In this document: positions 43,206-52,105 of the stretch, one piece after another
Layout: every line of letters starts with the position of its first letter
Numbering within the stretch: position 1 is the first letter of the stretch
From: CAVTUU01 sp045804965
GTDB taxonomy: Bacteria > Chloroflexota > Chloroflexia > Thermomicrobiales > UBA6265
Assembly: GCA_045804965.1 (NCBI GenBank)
Contig: JBJMMD010000016.1
Location: forward strand, 1-64,000
Direction: 5' to 3'
DNA: 64,000 nt
Program-made: the position numbers and the translations under genes
Notes under the pieces: generated by a model
Seen by the model: only the letters and a program-made list of their open reading frames with translations
Told to the model about the DNA's origin: nothing
Databases searched by the model: none

Positions 43206-44375
43206 ATGGACGACCGCACCAATCCAGATAACGTCGAACGGTTCCTTGAAGCGACCAAGCGCTTCTTCTCAGAAGCGGTGACCGTCATGCCGGTCGAGGG
43301 ATCGCTCAACCTCGTCAACGTGACGACACCTGCGGGTGCATTCGCCCTGCGCCAATGGCCCAGGACGGCGACAATCGAGCATGTCAAGTTCGTCCATTCG
43401 GTCCTGGCGGGCTTGAGCGACCTGCCGTTTGTCCCGAATCAGGTGGCCGGTCAAGACGACAAGCTGATTCAACAGGCCGACCAGCATCTGTTCGATGCCA
43501 CGACCTGGTTGGATGGACGACCGGTCCGCCGGCCGGAACTTCCTAGGAGGTTGGACCGCTCCGTCTCTCTGCCGAGAAATGTTTCGGTCGAGACGCTCGC
43601 GGAAGTGACCTCGGCCGTTGCCCGGATGCACGATGCGACCCGATCACTGGCGAGCAGACCTGACACCCCCTCGCTCCCAGCCAACAATCTCGTTTCCGCG
43701 GCAACCGTAACCTGGATGCAGCTGCGAAACCGGCTCCGGCCAATCGCAGGCGTCACGCCGGACATCCAGCGCTGGCTTCGCACCGGCGAGCGCGTCCTGC
43801 CACTTGCCGACAAGGTCGTAAGCACACTCACCGCCGAGACCGAGCCAAAGTTCGTCATCGCTCATGCCAACATCTGGCCGGAACATGTACTGGTCCAGCG
43901 CGAAGCTGGCGACGAGCGTCTCACCGGCATCGTTGACTTCACCAAGGTGATTGCGAGCACGCCCCTGCTCGATCTGGCCCAAATCGCGACCCGCTTCAAC
44001 GGCTGGTCGGATGAATCGGCCGAGCAGGTTATCGGGGCTTACGTCGACGTCACACCGCTCTCGCCGGTTGAACGCCGCGTTCTTCCCGCCATCGCCGCGG
44101 TCGATCTCGTCGCCGAGACGGGTCGAGTGCTGGTTACCCTCTACGTAGAACTCGGTTCACCAAACGCGTCCGAATCACTCCGGGACGCTTCGGATACGAT
44201 GCTCCGTTCCCTCGAATCGACCACCAGGACCCTCGAACGGCTCGAGGGCATCAATCAGCCTGGCCCCCGCAAGTGGGTCCACCGCCCTCCGCGCCAAGGT
44301 CAATCTGCAAAGGCAAGTCCGAAACAAGGACCTGGGCCGCGACGACCAGCGAAGCCGCGACGTCCGCCAAAATGA
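43206..44375 (+). CDS. APH/choline-kinase-like phosphotransferase with degenerate loop
   Basis: 389 residues. The N-lobe shows an ATP-binding strand with the usual Lys replaced by Arg (AFALRQWPRT). The Brenner loop reads HANIWPEHVLV instead of the normal HGDxxxxN, and the DFG-equivalent is GIVDFTKV. The catalytic Asp is thus Asn in the loop, so activity may be changed or lost. Homoserine kinase-type II and APH proteins share this fold. The C-terminal 50 residues are a basic, Pro-rich tail (GPRRPAKPRRPPK) that could bind nucleic acid or acidic partners. It follows the deacylase gene by 38 bases. Confidence 0.8.
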   Translation: MDDRTNPDNVERFLEATKRFFSEAVTVMPVEGSLNLVNVTTPAGAFALRQWPRTATIEHVKFVHSVLAGLSDLPFVPNQVAGQDDKLIQQADQHLFDATTWLDGRPVRRPELPRRLDRSVSLPRNVSVETLAEVTSAVARMHDATRSLASRPDTPSLPANNLVSAATVTWMQLRNRLRPIAGVTPDIQRWLRTGERVLPLADKVVSTLTAETEPKFVIAHANIWPEHVLVQREAGDERLTGIVDFTKVIASTPLLDLAQIATRFNGWSDESAEQVIGAYVDVTPLSPVERRVLPAIAAVDLVAETGRVLVTLYVELGSPNASESLRDASDTMLRSLESTTRTLERLEGINQPGPRKWVHRPPRQGQSAKASPKQGPGPRRPAKPRRPPK

Positions 44376-44406
44376 TGGTTGAGAATTTCAGTCGCCGGTA
44401 GCATCA

Positions 44407-44898
44407 TCAAAACACCGCGTTCCAAGCGGCCCCCGCCACTGCCCAGACGACCAACGCGACGACGACGGCGAGCGCAATACCGCCGAAGATGAGCGCGATG
44501 CTGATGAAGGCGCCCCGGTCGGCGCGCTCGCGATCGCGGCGCTCGGCGGCGCTCGGCGGGCGGCGCAGGTGGGCGGCCGAGGCGTCCGGACCCGGCGTCG
44601 CGAACCCGCCGACGTATCGATTCATGATCTGATCTTGGATGACCTGGGTGCGAATGCGTTGATCGTAATGCCGGCGGAGGTCCGGTTTGGACAGCGTTGC
44701 AAACGCGCGATTGAGCGCTCTGGCGCGTTCTTCGGCGACGGCCCGGCCAGCCGGGCTCTGGCGATCCGGGTGGACGCGCTTCATCGCGGCTCGGTAGGCG
44801 CGGGTGATCTCTGCGTGCGTGGCGGAATATGAGACGCCGAGCAGTTGATAGTAGTCCGGCTCATCGATGGTGTCACTCTTGCGCTCGGCGTCGGCCAA
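44407..44898 (-). CDS. J-domain protein with C-terminal membrane anchor
   Basis: 163 residues from the TTG at 44898, which has GAGGA 7 bases upstream; the frame is open to a GTG at 44967. The J-domain (residues about 12-80) reads YYQLLGVSYSATHAEITRAY, then RAAMKRVHPDRQSPAG with the essential His-Pro-Asp. A charged linker follows and ends in one membrane helix (ALIFGGIALAVVVALVVWAV). It should recruit DnaK to the membrane. It converges with the APH-like gene 31 bases away. Confidence 0.85.
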   Translation of the reverse strand: MADAERKSDTIDEPDYYQLLGVSYSATHAEITRAYRAAMKRVHPDRQSPAGRAVAEERARALNRAFATLSKPDLRRHYDQRIRTQVIQDQIMNRYVGGFATPGPDASAAHLRRPPSAAERRDRERADRGAFISIALIFGGIALAVVVALVVWAVAGAAWNAVF

Positions 44899-45079
44899 GG
44901 TTCTGTCCTCGTCTGCACAGGACCGCTCGCACGTACCTGCAAGCCGGCTGATTGTACTCGCCTTCACCCCGGCCGAATGGCGTACGTGGTATCACTTCCA
45001 CCACCACGCCTGTAGAATCAGGCGTGAGCCACCGTCGCTCGCGATCGCGTCGCTCATGGGCAGAGGAGCTCGAGGCGGG

Positions 45080-45973
45080 ATGAGGATCGACCTTATCACG
45101 GTCCCTTATCGTTACGACGAACGTGACGTCGGGCTCGGCGCTGGTCCAGGCGCGCTCATCGAAGCCGGCATCGTCGCGCGCCTGCATGCGCTTGGTTATG
45201 ACGTTGCCGATCCTACCGCTGCGAACCTCGCCGACGACGAGCGAGATCCCGCGTACGTCGCCGTGAACATCGGCCGTCTCGGCGCCAGCACCGCGAGCCT
45301 CGTTGCCAACGCCCGGCGGAACGGTGCCGGCGCTCTTGTGCTGGCCGGCGACGACACGGCCAGCATCGGCATCGTCTCCGGTCTCCAACAAGCCGAAGGC
45401 GCGGGAGCAGCGATCGGCGTCGTTTGGCTCGATGCGCACGGCGATTTCAACACGCCGGAGACGAGTTTCAGCGGCATCTTGGCCGGGATGCCGGTGGCGA
45501 TCCTGGCCGGACTTGCGGGGCCGCTGTGGCGAGGCGCCGCCGGCCTCGCCGCCCCGATCCCAACCGACCGCATCGTGATTGCGGGCGTGCGCGAGCTCGA
45601 TCAGCAAGAAGAAACACTGCTTCGCTCAACGGACGTCTCGGTGATCACGGCAACGCAATTGACCGGGAGCGAAATGTTTCATCGCGCGGTCGATCGGCTC
45701 GCTCACCATTGTTCGCTTCTGGTCCTGCTGTTCGACCTCGATGTCCTCGACCCGGATTTAGTGCCAAGCGCGACGACGCCGTCCGCCGGCGGCCTTACTA
45801 TCGAAGAAGCCGCCGAGGCAATATCCACCGTGCTCGCGACCGGGAAAGTCGCCGCGGCGTGTGTCTCGAGTTTGAATCCCGGCGGTGGGCAACGAGGGAA
45901 GCGTTCGGTCGAAACTGCCCTCTCACTTGTCGAGCAGGCGTTTCAACGCTGGACCATTCCGCCAGTCGGTTAA
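45080..45973 (+). CDS. Arginase/agmatinase-superfamily protein
   Basis: 297 residues from the ATG at 45080 (GAGG 6 bases upstream); the frame is open further but not conserved. Two metal motifs are present: VWLDAHGDFNTPETS (Asp-x-His-x-Asp) and LLFDLDVLDPDLVP (Asp-x-Asp-x-x-Asp). The first motif, normally GGDHS with a metal His, is AGDDTASIG, so that ligand is Asp. Subfamilies with GGDC at this place exist, so the enzyme may use a different metal set or substrate (guanidino acid, formimino compound). It overlaps the convergent GNAT gene by 4 bases. Confidence 0.85.
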   Translation: MRIDLITVPYRYDERDVGLGAGPGALIEAGIVARLHALGYDVADPTAANLADDERDPAYVAVNIGRLGASTASLVANARRNGAGALVLAGDDTASIGIVSGLQQAEGAGAAIGVVWLDAHGDFNTPETSFSGILAGMPVAILAGLAGPLWRGAAGLAAPIPTDRIVIAGVRELDQQEETLLRSTDVSVITATQLTGSEMFHRAVDRLAHHCSLLVLLFDLDVLDPDLVPSATTPSAGGLTIEEAAEAISTVLATGKVAAACVSSLNPGGGQRGKRSVETALSLVEQAFQRWTIPPVG

Positions 45974-46551
45974 CGTCGCTCGTTTCGGGCAGCGAGCCAG
46001 ATTTCCTTCGCGGCCAGGTATTCTTCACGCAGAATGTCGAAAACCAGCACGTCGCGATAGACGCCGTCTTTCAAGTCGTCCCATTTCCAGCGCCCAGCTG
46101 GCCGGTATCCCTGCTTTGCCAACGCCGCCGCCGATCTCGTATTCGTCTCGAACACGTACGAACAAAGAGCATGAAAATGGAGGCGCTCAAAGAAATACTC
46201 AAGAAGCAGAAATTTGGCTTCTGTGCCATAACCCTGCCCACGGAATGTCGCGTCCGCGATGTAACTGCCGGTTTCGCCCGTCCGATTCACCCAATCGATG
46301 TGGTCAACGTCGACGTTGCCGATCAGCCGTCCGTCCTCCTTCAAACAAACGGCAAACGAAACGTCGGTCGGAAGCCTCGACGTGGAAAGTTTTTCAATCC
46401 ATTTCCCAAGCGCAATCGGACTGAGCGGCAGCCGGCCCCGTTTTTGGAACGTATCCGGCTCCGTCGCGATCAGCTCGGCCCACGCCTCTGCGTCCGAAAC
46501 CTCAAGCGTGCGCAGATACACGCGCTCGCCGGCGATCAGAGCATTACGCAT
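45970..46551 (-). CDS. GNAT-family N-acetyltransferase (RimJ/RimL type)
   Basis: 193 residues. It has VYLRTLEVSDAEAWAELIAT at the start, IGNVDVDHIDWVNRTGETGS in the core and the acetyl-CoA site DATFRGQGYGTEAKFLLLEY (R/Q-x-x-G-x-G/A). The C-terminal part includes VFETNTRSAAALAKQGYRPA. It acetylates a small amine or a protein N-terminus in the cytoplasm. The start lies 8 bases inside the end of the upstream GNAT-like gene, so they are cotranscribed. Confidence 0.9.
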   Translation of the reverse strand: MRNALIAGERVYLRTLEVSDAEAWAELIATEPDTFQKRGRLPLSPIALGKWIEKLSTSRLPTDVSFAVCLKEDGRLIGNVDVDHIDWVNRTGETGSYIADATFRGQGYGTEAKFLLLEYFFERLHFHALCSYVFETNTRSAAALAKQGYRPAGRWKWDDLKDGVYRDVLVFDILREEYLAAKEIWLAARNERR

Positions 46552-47086
46552 GGTCGCCGCCTTGGCGCATCCTCAGATTGAGCGCTTGGAAGCCGAGCAC
46601 ATCGAGCCGACCGCCGACCCGGGCCTTGAACTGCCGCAGTCGAATTGCGGGTTCCATCCCCAGAGCTTCCGCCGCGGCCAGCATTTCCGTCTCATCCTCC
46701 GGCATTTCGAATCGCGTCACCAAGATTTCGAGCTCGTCCCGCAGCCACGGAATCACCAATGCGAGCACCCTGGCCCGCAGATGTTCGCCATCCTCGAGCC
46801 ACGGCGCCGCGTGAATCGTGAGCCAGGCCGTTCGCCGCGCCTGGTCCTCAATGGCGACACCACCGATCACCTCGTCGTCGGTTGAGCGCACGACCGCAAG
46901 GTACATCGTTGGCGGCTCGTCCCATCCAATTTCATGCGCTTCCTCCAGCAGGGCTTCGACCGCCTTAGCGTTGATCGGGAGCGGCGAAGCGAACCAGGCC
47001 GCCGCCCGATCCTTGTCCTCCCGCACCATGGCCCGTAGGTAGAAGTCATCACCTGTGAGATAGACCGCGCGCATCGCCAACGTCAT
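46544..47086 (-). CDS. GNAT-like acetyltransferase, divergent
   Basis: 180 residues from the ATG at 47086 with AAGGAAGGG directly upstream; a second ATG lies at 47074. The beginning (AVYLTGDDFYLRAMVREDKD) and strands (TMYLAVVRSTDDEVIGGVAI, RTAWLTIHAAPWLEDG) fit a GNAT fold. The acetyl-CoA P-loop is not clear (EHLRARVLALVIPWLRDE), so it may be degenerate. It is divergent from the selenoprotein gene, with 85 bases between starts. Confidence 0.65.
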   Translation of the reverse strand: MTLAMRAVYLTGDDFYLRAMVREDKDRAAAWFASPLPINAKAVEALLEEAHEIGWDEPPTMYLAVVRSTDDEVIGGVAIEDQARRTAWLTIHAAPWLEDGEHLRARVLALVIPWLRDELEILVTRFEMPEDETEMLAAAEALGMEPAIRLRQFKARVGGRLDVLGFQALNLRMRQGGDHA

Positions 47087-47171
47087 CCCTTCCTTGCGCT
47101 TGACACGCCGGTTAGGGTATCAAAACCTCGATGCCGAGTCGGTCGGCATCCTTTTCCGGAAGGCACAGACC

Positions 47172-48638
47172 TTGGCCACCGCGATTGCCCCGACCCTCAA
47201 CCAGCATGAAACGCTTCGCCACCCTGGCGCCATCCTCCTCGTTTCCTGCTACGAGCTCGGCCATCAGCCCTTGAACCTCGCCTCACCGCTCGCCCACTTG
47301 CGGGCCGCGGGATTCAACCCGGCAGCAGTTGACACGGCTGTCGATCAACTTGATGACGCTCTGATCGCAGCCGCGGGCCTCGTTGCGATTTCGGTGCCGA
47401 TGCACACCGCCCTCCGGCTTGGCGCATTGGTCGCGGAACGTGTTCGCCGCGTTAATCCCTTCGCCCACATCTGCTTCTATGGTCTCTACGCCACGCTGAA
47501 CTCGTCTTATCTCCTGAGCGGGCCCGGCGACAGCGTGATCAGCGGCGAGTATGAAACGGCGCTCGTGGACCTCGCGAATCGACTCGTCAATGGCGAATCG
47601 GCATCGACGTTCCGCGAATCAGCGCCCCGTTTCGATCGTGTCCAGGTTACGCAACCCCGTAGAGACGAATTGCCCGAGCTACGCCGCTACGCGGGTCTGG
47701 AACGAGAGGGTATCATCGTGCCCGCCGGGTATGTCGAAACGACGCGCGGCTGTCACCATACCTGCACGCACTGCCCCATTACCCCGATCTATGGCGGGCG
47801 CTTCTTCGCCATAAATCGCGAAACCGTGATCGCGGACGCCAGAGTTCAAATCCTCGACGGCGCTCGCCATATCACCTTTGGCGATCCCGATTTCTTCAAC
47901 GGACCGACGCACGGGTTGCGGATTTGCCGCGCCCTTCACCAGGAGTTCCCCGATCTCACCTTCGACGCCACGATCAAGATCGAGCACCTCATAGAACACC
48001 GGCGCCTCGTTCCCGAACTGTCTGAACTAGGGTGTGTGTTCGTCGTCACCGCGGTCGAATCGCTCAACCCGATCGTGCTCAACCACCTCAAGAAGCACCA
48101 CACCCGCGAGGATGTCGCCACCGCCCTCGCCATCCTCGACGACGCCGGGATCGCGATGCGCCCCTCGCTCTTGCCATTCACACCCTGGGAAACGCTCGAC
48201 AGCTACCTCGGTCTGTTGTGCTTCATTGCCGAGCACGGACTGATCGACCACGTCGACCCGGTCCACTTTTCGATTCGCCTACTGATTCCTCCGGGCTCAG
48301 CCCTGCTCGCCGACCCGACCTTCGGCGAGTGGCTCGGCGTCCTCGACCAAGCCCATTTCACCTACCGCTGGACCCACCCCGACCCGCGAATGGACGCCCT
48401 CCAACGCGCAGTCGCCCACATCGTCGAGGAGGCATCGTCACGCCCAGAAGACGCGTCGGCGACCTTTCTGTCTATCTGGAATATTGCTCACGAAACAGGC
48501 GGCATCGCCCCGCCGCCCATCCCAACTCCAAAGCGAAGCCGCCCACGTCCACCCCGCCTCACCGAAAGCTGGTTCTGCTGAGCAGAACCCACCGCGGACC
48601 AGTTCGGTTCGCTTTCCACGTCAAAGGCCGAGCTCTAA
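47172..48638 (+). CDS. B12-binding radical SAM selenoprotein with CUAEP tail
   Basis: The start TTG at 47172 has GGAAGG 8 bases upstream; an upstream TTG at 47094 lacks one. Residues about 17-130 form a cobalamin-binding Rossmann-like domain (AILLVSCYELGHQPLNLASP, VAISVPMHTALRLG). A radical SAM domain follows with the Cys motif TTRGCHHTCTHCPI (C-x3-C-x2-C) and RHITFGDPDFFNGP. The frame reaches TGA at 48579-48581 after TESWFC. Reading that TGA as selenocysteine gives Cys-Sec-Ala-Glu-Pro, then TADQFGSLSTSKAEL and a TAA at 48636-48638 (488 residues). From memory, NCBI names a radical SAM family CUAEP/CCAEP-tail after exactly this motif. The tRNA-Sec at 7190-7287 supports decoding. The reaction and substrate are unknown. 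Confidence 0.9.
48585..48610 (+). promoter_or_regulatory. Candidate SECIS hairpin after the Sec codon
   Basis: GAACC (48585-48589) pairs with GGTTC (48606-48610), four bases after the TGA. An alternative stem ACCG/CGGT overlaps it. Bacterial SECIS elements sit directly downstream of UGA, as here, but the apical loop consensus is not clear enough to be certain. Confidence 0.35.
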
Positions 48639-48677
48639 GTCATATACGGTATTCTTCTTCGACACAGGCGCGTTGAA

Positions 48678-50678
48678 TCAAGCCTCAGATTGTGATTCAA
48701 CGACAGGCTCGGCAGATATCAGCACGCTTCGCGCCGCAGATGCAACGAGCGGGGCCGAATCTTGCCGATACTGCTCCAGCCGTGATCGTCTCTCCGTTGT
48801 CCAGCCGAACGGATCGGTGGCATCCCCAACCAGCGCAGCGACTGCCAGCCTGCGCAACGCGGGATCGACGTGATTGGCGAGTCTCACCTCGAATCGCGCA
48901 GTTCCATCGTCATCGAATCGGTCAGCGCCGATCTTGCGTTCGGAGCTGCGCATGTACTGCTCCCACCCGACGTTTCGATGAAACCGCCGCCTGAACTTAT
49001 CACGGTGCGTACTCGCGCTGAAACCAACTGGAATATATTCTCGTTGGCGTCGCCCTTCAATCTCATCGACTGAGCGGATGAGAGCTTCCGCATGCAAATC
49101 GCCCGCTTCTGCCAGCCGAACAAAGTGATCGGCAAGATCCTCAGAAGGCAGTGCCATGTTCGCCAGATGACATTGCAAGGTAACGCTCAGCGGATCTCCG
49201 CCGAGATGGAGAAGGATTGCTTTGATAGGCGCAGCCATGCGTTCCGCGTAGAGGCTGGCGGCGAGCCTGAGCAGTTCGACGATGGGCTGACGGTTTCGCC
49301 ATTTCTCGAACACCCGAACAAGGTGTGTTGCGATGATCTCGGGATCGACTTCACCGTAAAGACCGAAAATCGCCGACGCCGCCCGGCCGACGGTATACGG
49401 TTCCTCATCGTCAAAGAACTGCGCGAGGGAGCCGACGAGCAGACCACCCGGATCGGCAATTGGCTGCTCGGCGAGGCGGTGAAGCAATTTCACTCTCAAC
49501 CAGCGTTCAGGATGGTTGAACAATTTCGCGAACAGGTGAACAAGCCGTTCTTGGTGAGCGGATGAGAGTCCAGTCGCGGGAATGTGGATCAGACTCTGAG
49601 CGATCGCGGGTTCCGGGTCGACTGCCGCCTCATCGAAGATGGGCCAGACTTCTTCGCGGTCTCGCCAGACTCGGAGGGCCGCGAGCAACGCGACGCGAAC
49701 ATCGCGATGAAGATCTTGGTTGTTCAAGATCAATAGGTCCTGCAATGCTTCCTCTGACTTGATCCCGCCGTAGAGGCGCATCACCTGTTTTGCCACGGTC
49801 ACGCGATCTCGTGGAATCGCCCTTACGAAGGCAAGAGCATCCCCATCGGACATGCGGGCAATGTGGCCCCGCAATGCAAACACGGCGAACCGGGCTCGGC
49901 CGTCTCCGAGCGCTTCAAGGAGCAACGCGGTGCTACGAGCATCGTCACGGCGGCCGAGGCTGTGGATTGCGATATCCCTCAGCCGACGGTGTGGCAAAGA
50001 GGCAATTTCGTAAAGCCGGACAGGTTCAACGAACTGCAAGGCTGCCATCGCCCGGATGGCGAATGCAGTGGGGCCACGATGTCGTTCAATGTCGTCCGTC
50101 ACTTCCGTCAGAGTTTCGAGAAAGCGTTGCTGCTGGGACCTGGACCACCGGCAATAACCTTCTCCAAAACCCACCAATGTACGCGCCGCGCCCTCGTCAA
50201 ACCGGCCAGTTAGGTGCGGCGCGGAAAGGTGGGGTGTGAGAAGGTCCTGTCGTGCCAACTCGAGATAGTCGACGACACCATGTACCCGGATCCACGTGGG
50301 GTCATCGGCTAACAGCGTTGGCAGGAGCTCCTGATGCCGGTAGCGATCCCACCGGCGTACGTAATACAAGGCCTGTTGAGCGACCTTGGATGTTCGCGCC
50401 TGAATAGCAATCGCTTCGACCAATTCGCGCAACCTTGGAGGAACGACGGCATCTCTGCGGAAGTAATTTGCGAAGTCAAGAATCAGGGTCGCGTTGTTCT
50501 CTGCGGTCCATTCGGAGAGGACCGGGTCGAGATACTCAAGAGACTTGTCACGTCCTCGTGAGAATACATTCCCAACGTGTGATCCAATTGGATCTCTCGA
50601 CGGTCGCGAAATACGGTCGCCAGGAGCGGTCCTGCCCATTCCTGGTTTTGGGGAAACGCCGCAGTCAGAATCTGGCAA
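48678..50678 (-). CDS. Helical (HEAT-like) repeat protein, C-terminal part (frameshifted)
   Basis: The genuine part of this frame starts near residue 40 (SRGRDKSLEYLDPVLSEW) and runs to the end as about 620 residues of alpha-helical repeats. Examples are LRDIAIHSLGRRDDARSTAL, EEALQDLLILNNQDLHRDV and WLRVKLLHRLAEQPIADPGG, spaced every 35-40 residues like HEAT repeats. The first 39 codons are only the antisense or out-of-frame reading of the upstream part. A one-base loss near 50558-50566 separates it from the next entry. Function is unknown. It converges with the selenoprotein gene. Confidence 0.7.
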   Translation of the reverse strand: MPDSDCGVSPKPGMGRTAPGDRISRPSRDPIGSHVGNVFSRGRDKSLEYLDPVLSEWTAENNATLILDFANYFRRDAVVPPRLRELVEAIAIQARTSKVAQQALYYVRRWDRYRHQELLPTLLADDPTWIRVHGVVDYLELARQDLLTPHLSAPHLTGRFDEGAARTLVGFGEGYCRWSRSQQQRFLETLTEVTDDIERHRGPTAFAIRAMAALQFVEPVRLYEIASLPHRRLRDIAIHSLGRRDDARSTALLLEALGDGRARFAVFALRGHIARMSDGDALAFVRAIPRDRVTVAKQVMRLYGGIKSEEALQDLLILNNQDLHRDVRVALLAALRVWRDREEVWPIFDEAAVDPEPAIAQSLIHIPATGLSSAHQERLVHLFAKLFNHPERWLRVKLLHRLAEQPIADPGGLLVGSLAQFFDDEEPYTVGRAASAIFGLYGEVDPEIIATHLVRVFEKWRNRQPIVELLRLAASLYAERMAAPIKAILLHLGGDPLSVTLQCHLANMALPSEDLADHFVRLAEAGDLHAEALIRSVDEIEGRRQREYIPVGFSASTHRDKFRRRFHRNVGWEQYMRSSERKIGADRFDDDGTARFEVRLANHVDPALRRLAVAALVGDATDPFGWTTERRSRLEQYRQDSAPLVASAARSVLISAEPVVESQSEA

Positions 50679-52105
50679 ATCAAACTTAGCGATCCCTTTG
50701 AGAGATCAGATGAGTCCAGGCAAGCCTCAATGACGCCACCGAGCAAGTTGAGGTGTTCATCGTTCAATCTTTGACGGATAACCGCCATTTGGTCGATTTG
50801 AGAAAGAATGTCCGCGCGTACGGGATCCTGATCGTTGACGTATTGATCGAGATACGAGAAAACCTCCGTAATGTGGTTAGTGCCGTGGTCCAACGTGCTC
50901 AGCAGCACCCGGAGTGCGTTTGCTCGGATGTCGGCCTCAGGGTCATGTAAAAGTGGCTGAACGAACGCGAGCGGTTCCGGCCATGGGAGGTATTCCGCAT
51001 ATTGCAGTTGAAGATTGGACTGTAATCGAACTCCAGGGCTCATGAGATGCAATCGTGCCTCTCGGATCTGCAAGTCCCGTGGCAACCGATCAAGTTTCCA
51101 CGCCGGGATGAGCCCGTCCTTTTCAATCCAAGACGCGCGAACGGTGTGGAAGATCGCGACTTGATCACTTGAGCTAAGTCGCCGGAACCATTTGTTGGTG
51201 ATCCCATCTACCGGCGTCAGCACTTCCGGTCGCCGCTCGAATAAGCGTTGAATCCTCTCTAGCCCAAGTTGAAATGCATTGAAATCGAACGTCACAAAGG
51301 CCGGATCAGCATGCGCAAGGAGAAAGTCGGCGAACTCGACCGGGCGAAGATCGGCAATGCGTTGCAATTCGAGACGCGCCAGGGGAACACGCTCGCTGAG
51401 AACGCGCGCAAGTTCCAATGCAGCATCTGGGTCGGCATTGGCGAGGTGCGGCAACACGCAGCTAGCTGGTTTCTCCAACCGTGCACTTTGTTCTTGCCGT
51501 TGGACCAATTCCCGCACCGCTTGACTCGCAAGAACCGGATGGAGCTTTCCAAGCCGCTGCCAGGCAAGATCCGTCATCTGCGGGAGAACGGCCCCTAAAT
51601 GACGTTCAACGACTGGAGGCGACGCATATGGAAGAAGCTCTGGAAAGCGCCGGTGACTCGTCACCCATTCCTCAATGAGCTGGTCGATCGGCTTTTGGCG
51701 TTTGCGACGGCGGAGGGCCTGAACCAAGTTGTCGAGTTTTGTCGGCCCTATGAATCGGAGCGCCTGGCTCGCTTCGGCGTCGTCACAAACGACAGGGACC
51801 AATGAGAGTGCAAGGTTTTGGACAAGTCGCGATTCGTCGTTGAGCGCGCGCAAGATGTGGGCGCCATCGCGGCTGCCGTAACAAGCATGGAGCGCCAGCC
51901 ATCGCTCGTAGACATCACCGTTCTCAAGAGACGCGATGGTCCGCGCTTCGCGCTTTTTGAAACGGCCGGCTCTTCCAACTTCGACCATCTTGCGGACACG
52001 ATCGCTATGGCGAAAAGACTCGACTTCATCGAGAAGAGTTTGTTTTTTCAAGGCATCACCGTGCGACTGGCAGGACCAATAGACGGCCCGCCAGCCTTTG
52101 CTCAT
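50483..52105 (-). CDS. Helical (HEAT-like) repeat protein, N-terminal part (frameshifted)
   Basis: The N-terminal half of the same gene. About 510 residues of helical repeats start after MSKGWRAVYWSCQSHG (LKKQTLLDEVESFRHSDRVR, LAWQRLGKLHPVLASQAVRE, PLLHDPEADIRANALRVLLS). True homology ends near HTLGMYS, where the next entry picks up in the -1 frame; the last 25 residues here (EDVTSLLSIS...) are frame noise. The joined protein would be about 1130 residues. It has no enzyme motif, signal or membrane helix. Large helical-repeat proteins are usually scaffolds. The start codon (ATG 52105) has no good ribosome site; a TTG at about 52054 is an alternative. Confidence 0.7.
   Translation of the reverse strand: MSKGWRAVYWSCQSHGDALKKQTLLDEVESFRHSDRVRKMVEVGRAGRFKKREARTIASLENGDVYERWLALHACYGSRDGAHILRALNDESRLVQNLALSLVPVVCDDAEASQALRFIGPTKLDNLVQALRRRKRQKPIDQLIEEWVTSHRRFPELLPYASPPVVERHLGAVLPQMTDLAWQRLGKLHPVLASQAVRELVQRQEQSARLEKPASCVLPHLANADPDAALELARVLSERVPLARLELQRIADLRPVEFADFLLAHADPAFVTFDFNAFQLGLERIQRLFERRPEVLTPVDGITNKWFRRLSSSDQVAIFHTVRASWIEKDGLIPAWKLDRLPRDLQIREARLHLMSPGVRLQSNLQLQYAEYLPWPEPLAFVQPLLHDPEADIRANALRVLLSTLDHGTNHITEVFSYLDQYVNDQDPVRADILSQIDQMAVIRQRLNDEHLNLLGGVIEACLDSSDLSKGSLSLICQILTAAFPQNQEWAGPLLATVFRDRREIQLDHTLGMYSHEDVTSLLSISTRSSPNGPQRTTRP

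Noticed and set aside
45424..46581. 385-codon plus-strand frame
   Set aside because: It overlaps the arginase-like gene in another frame and the antisense of a GNAT gene; no motifs.
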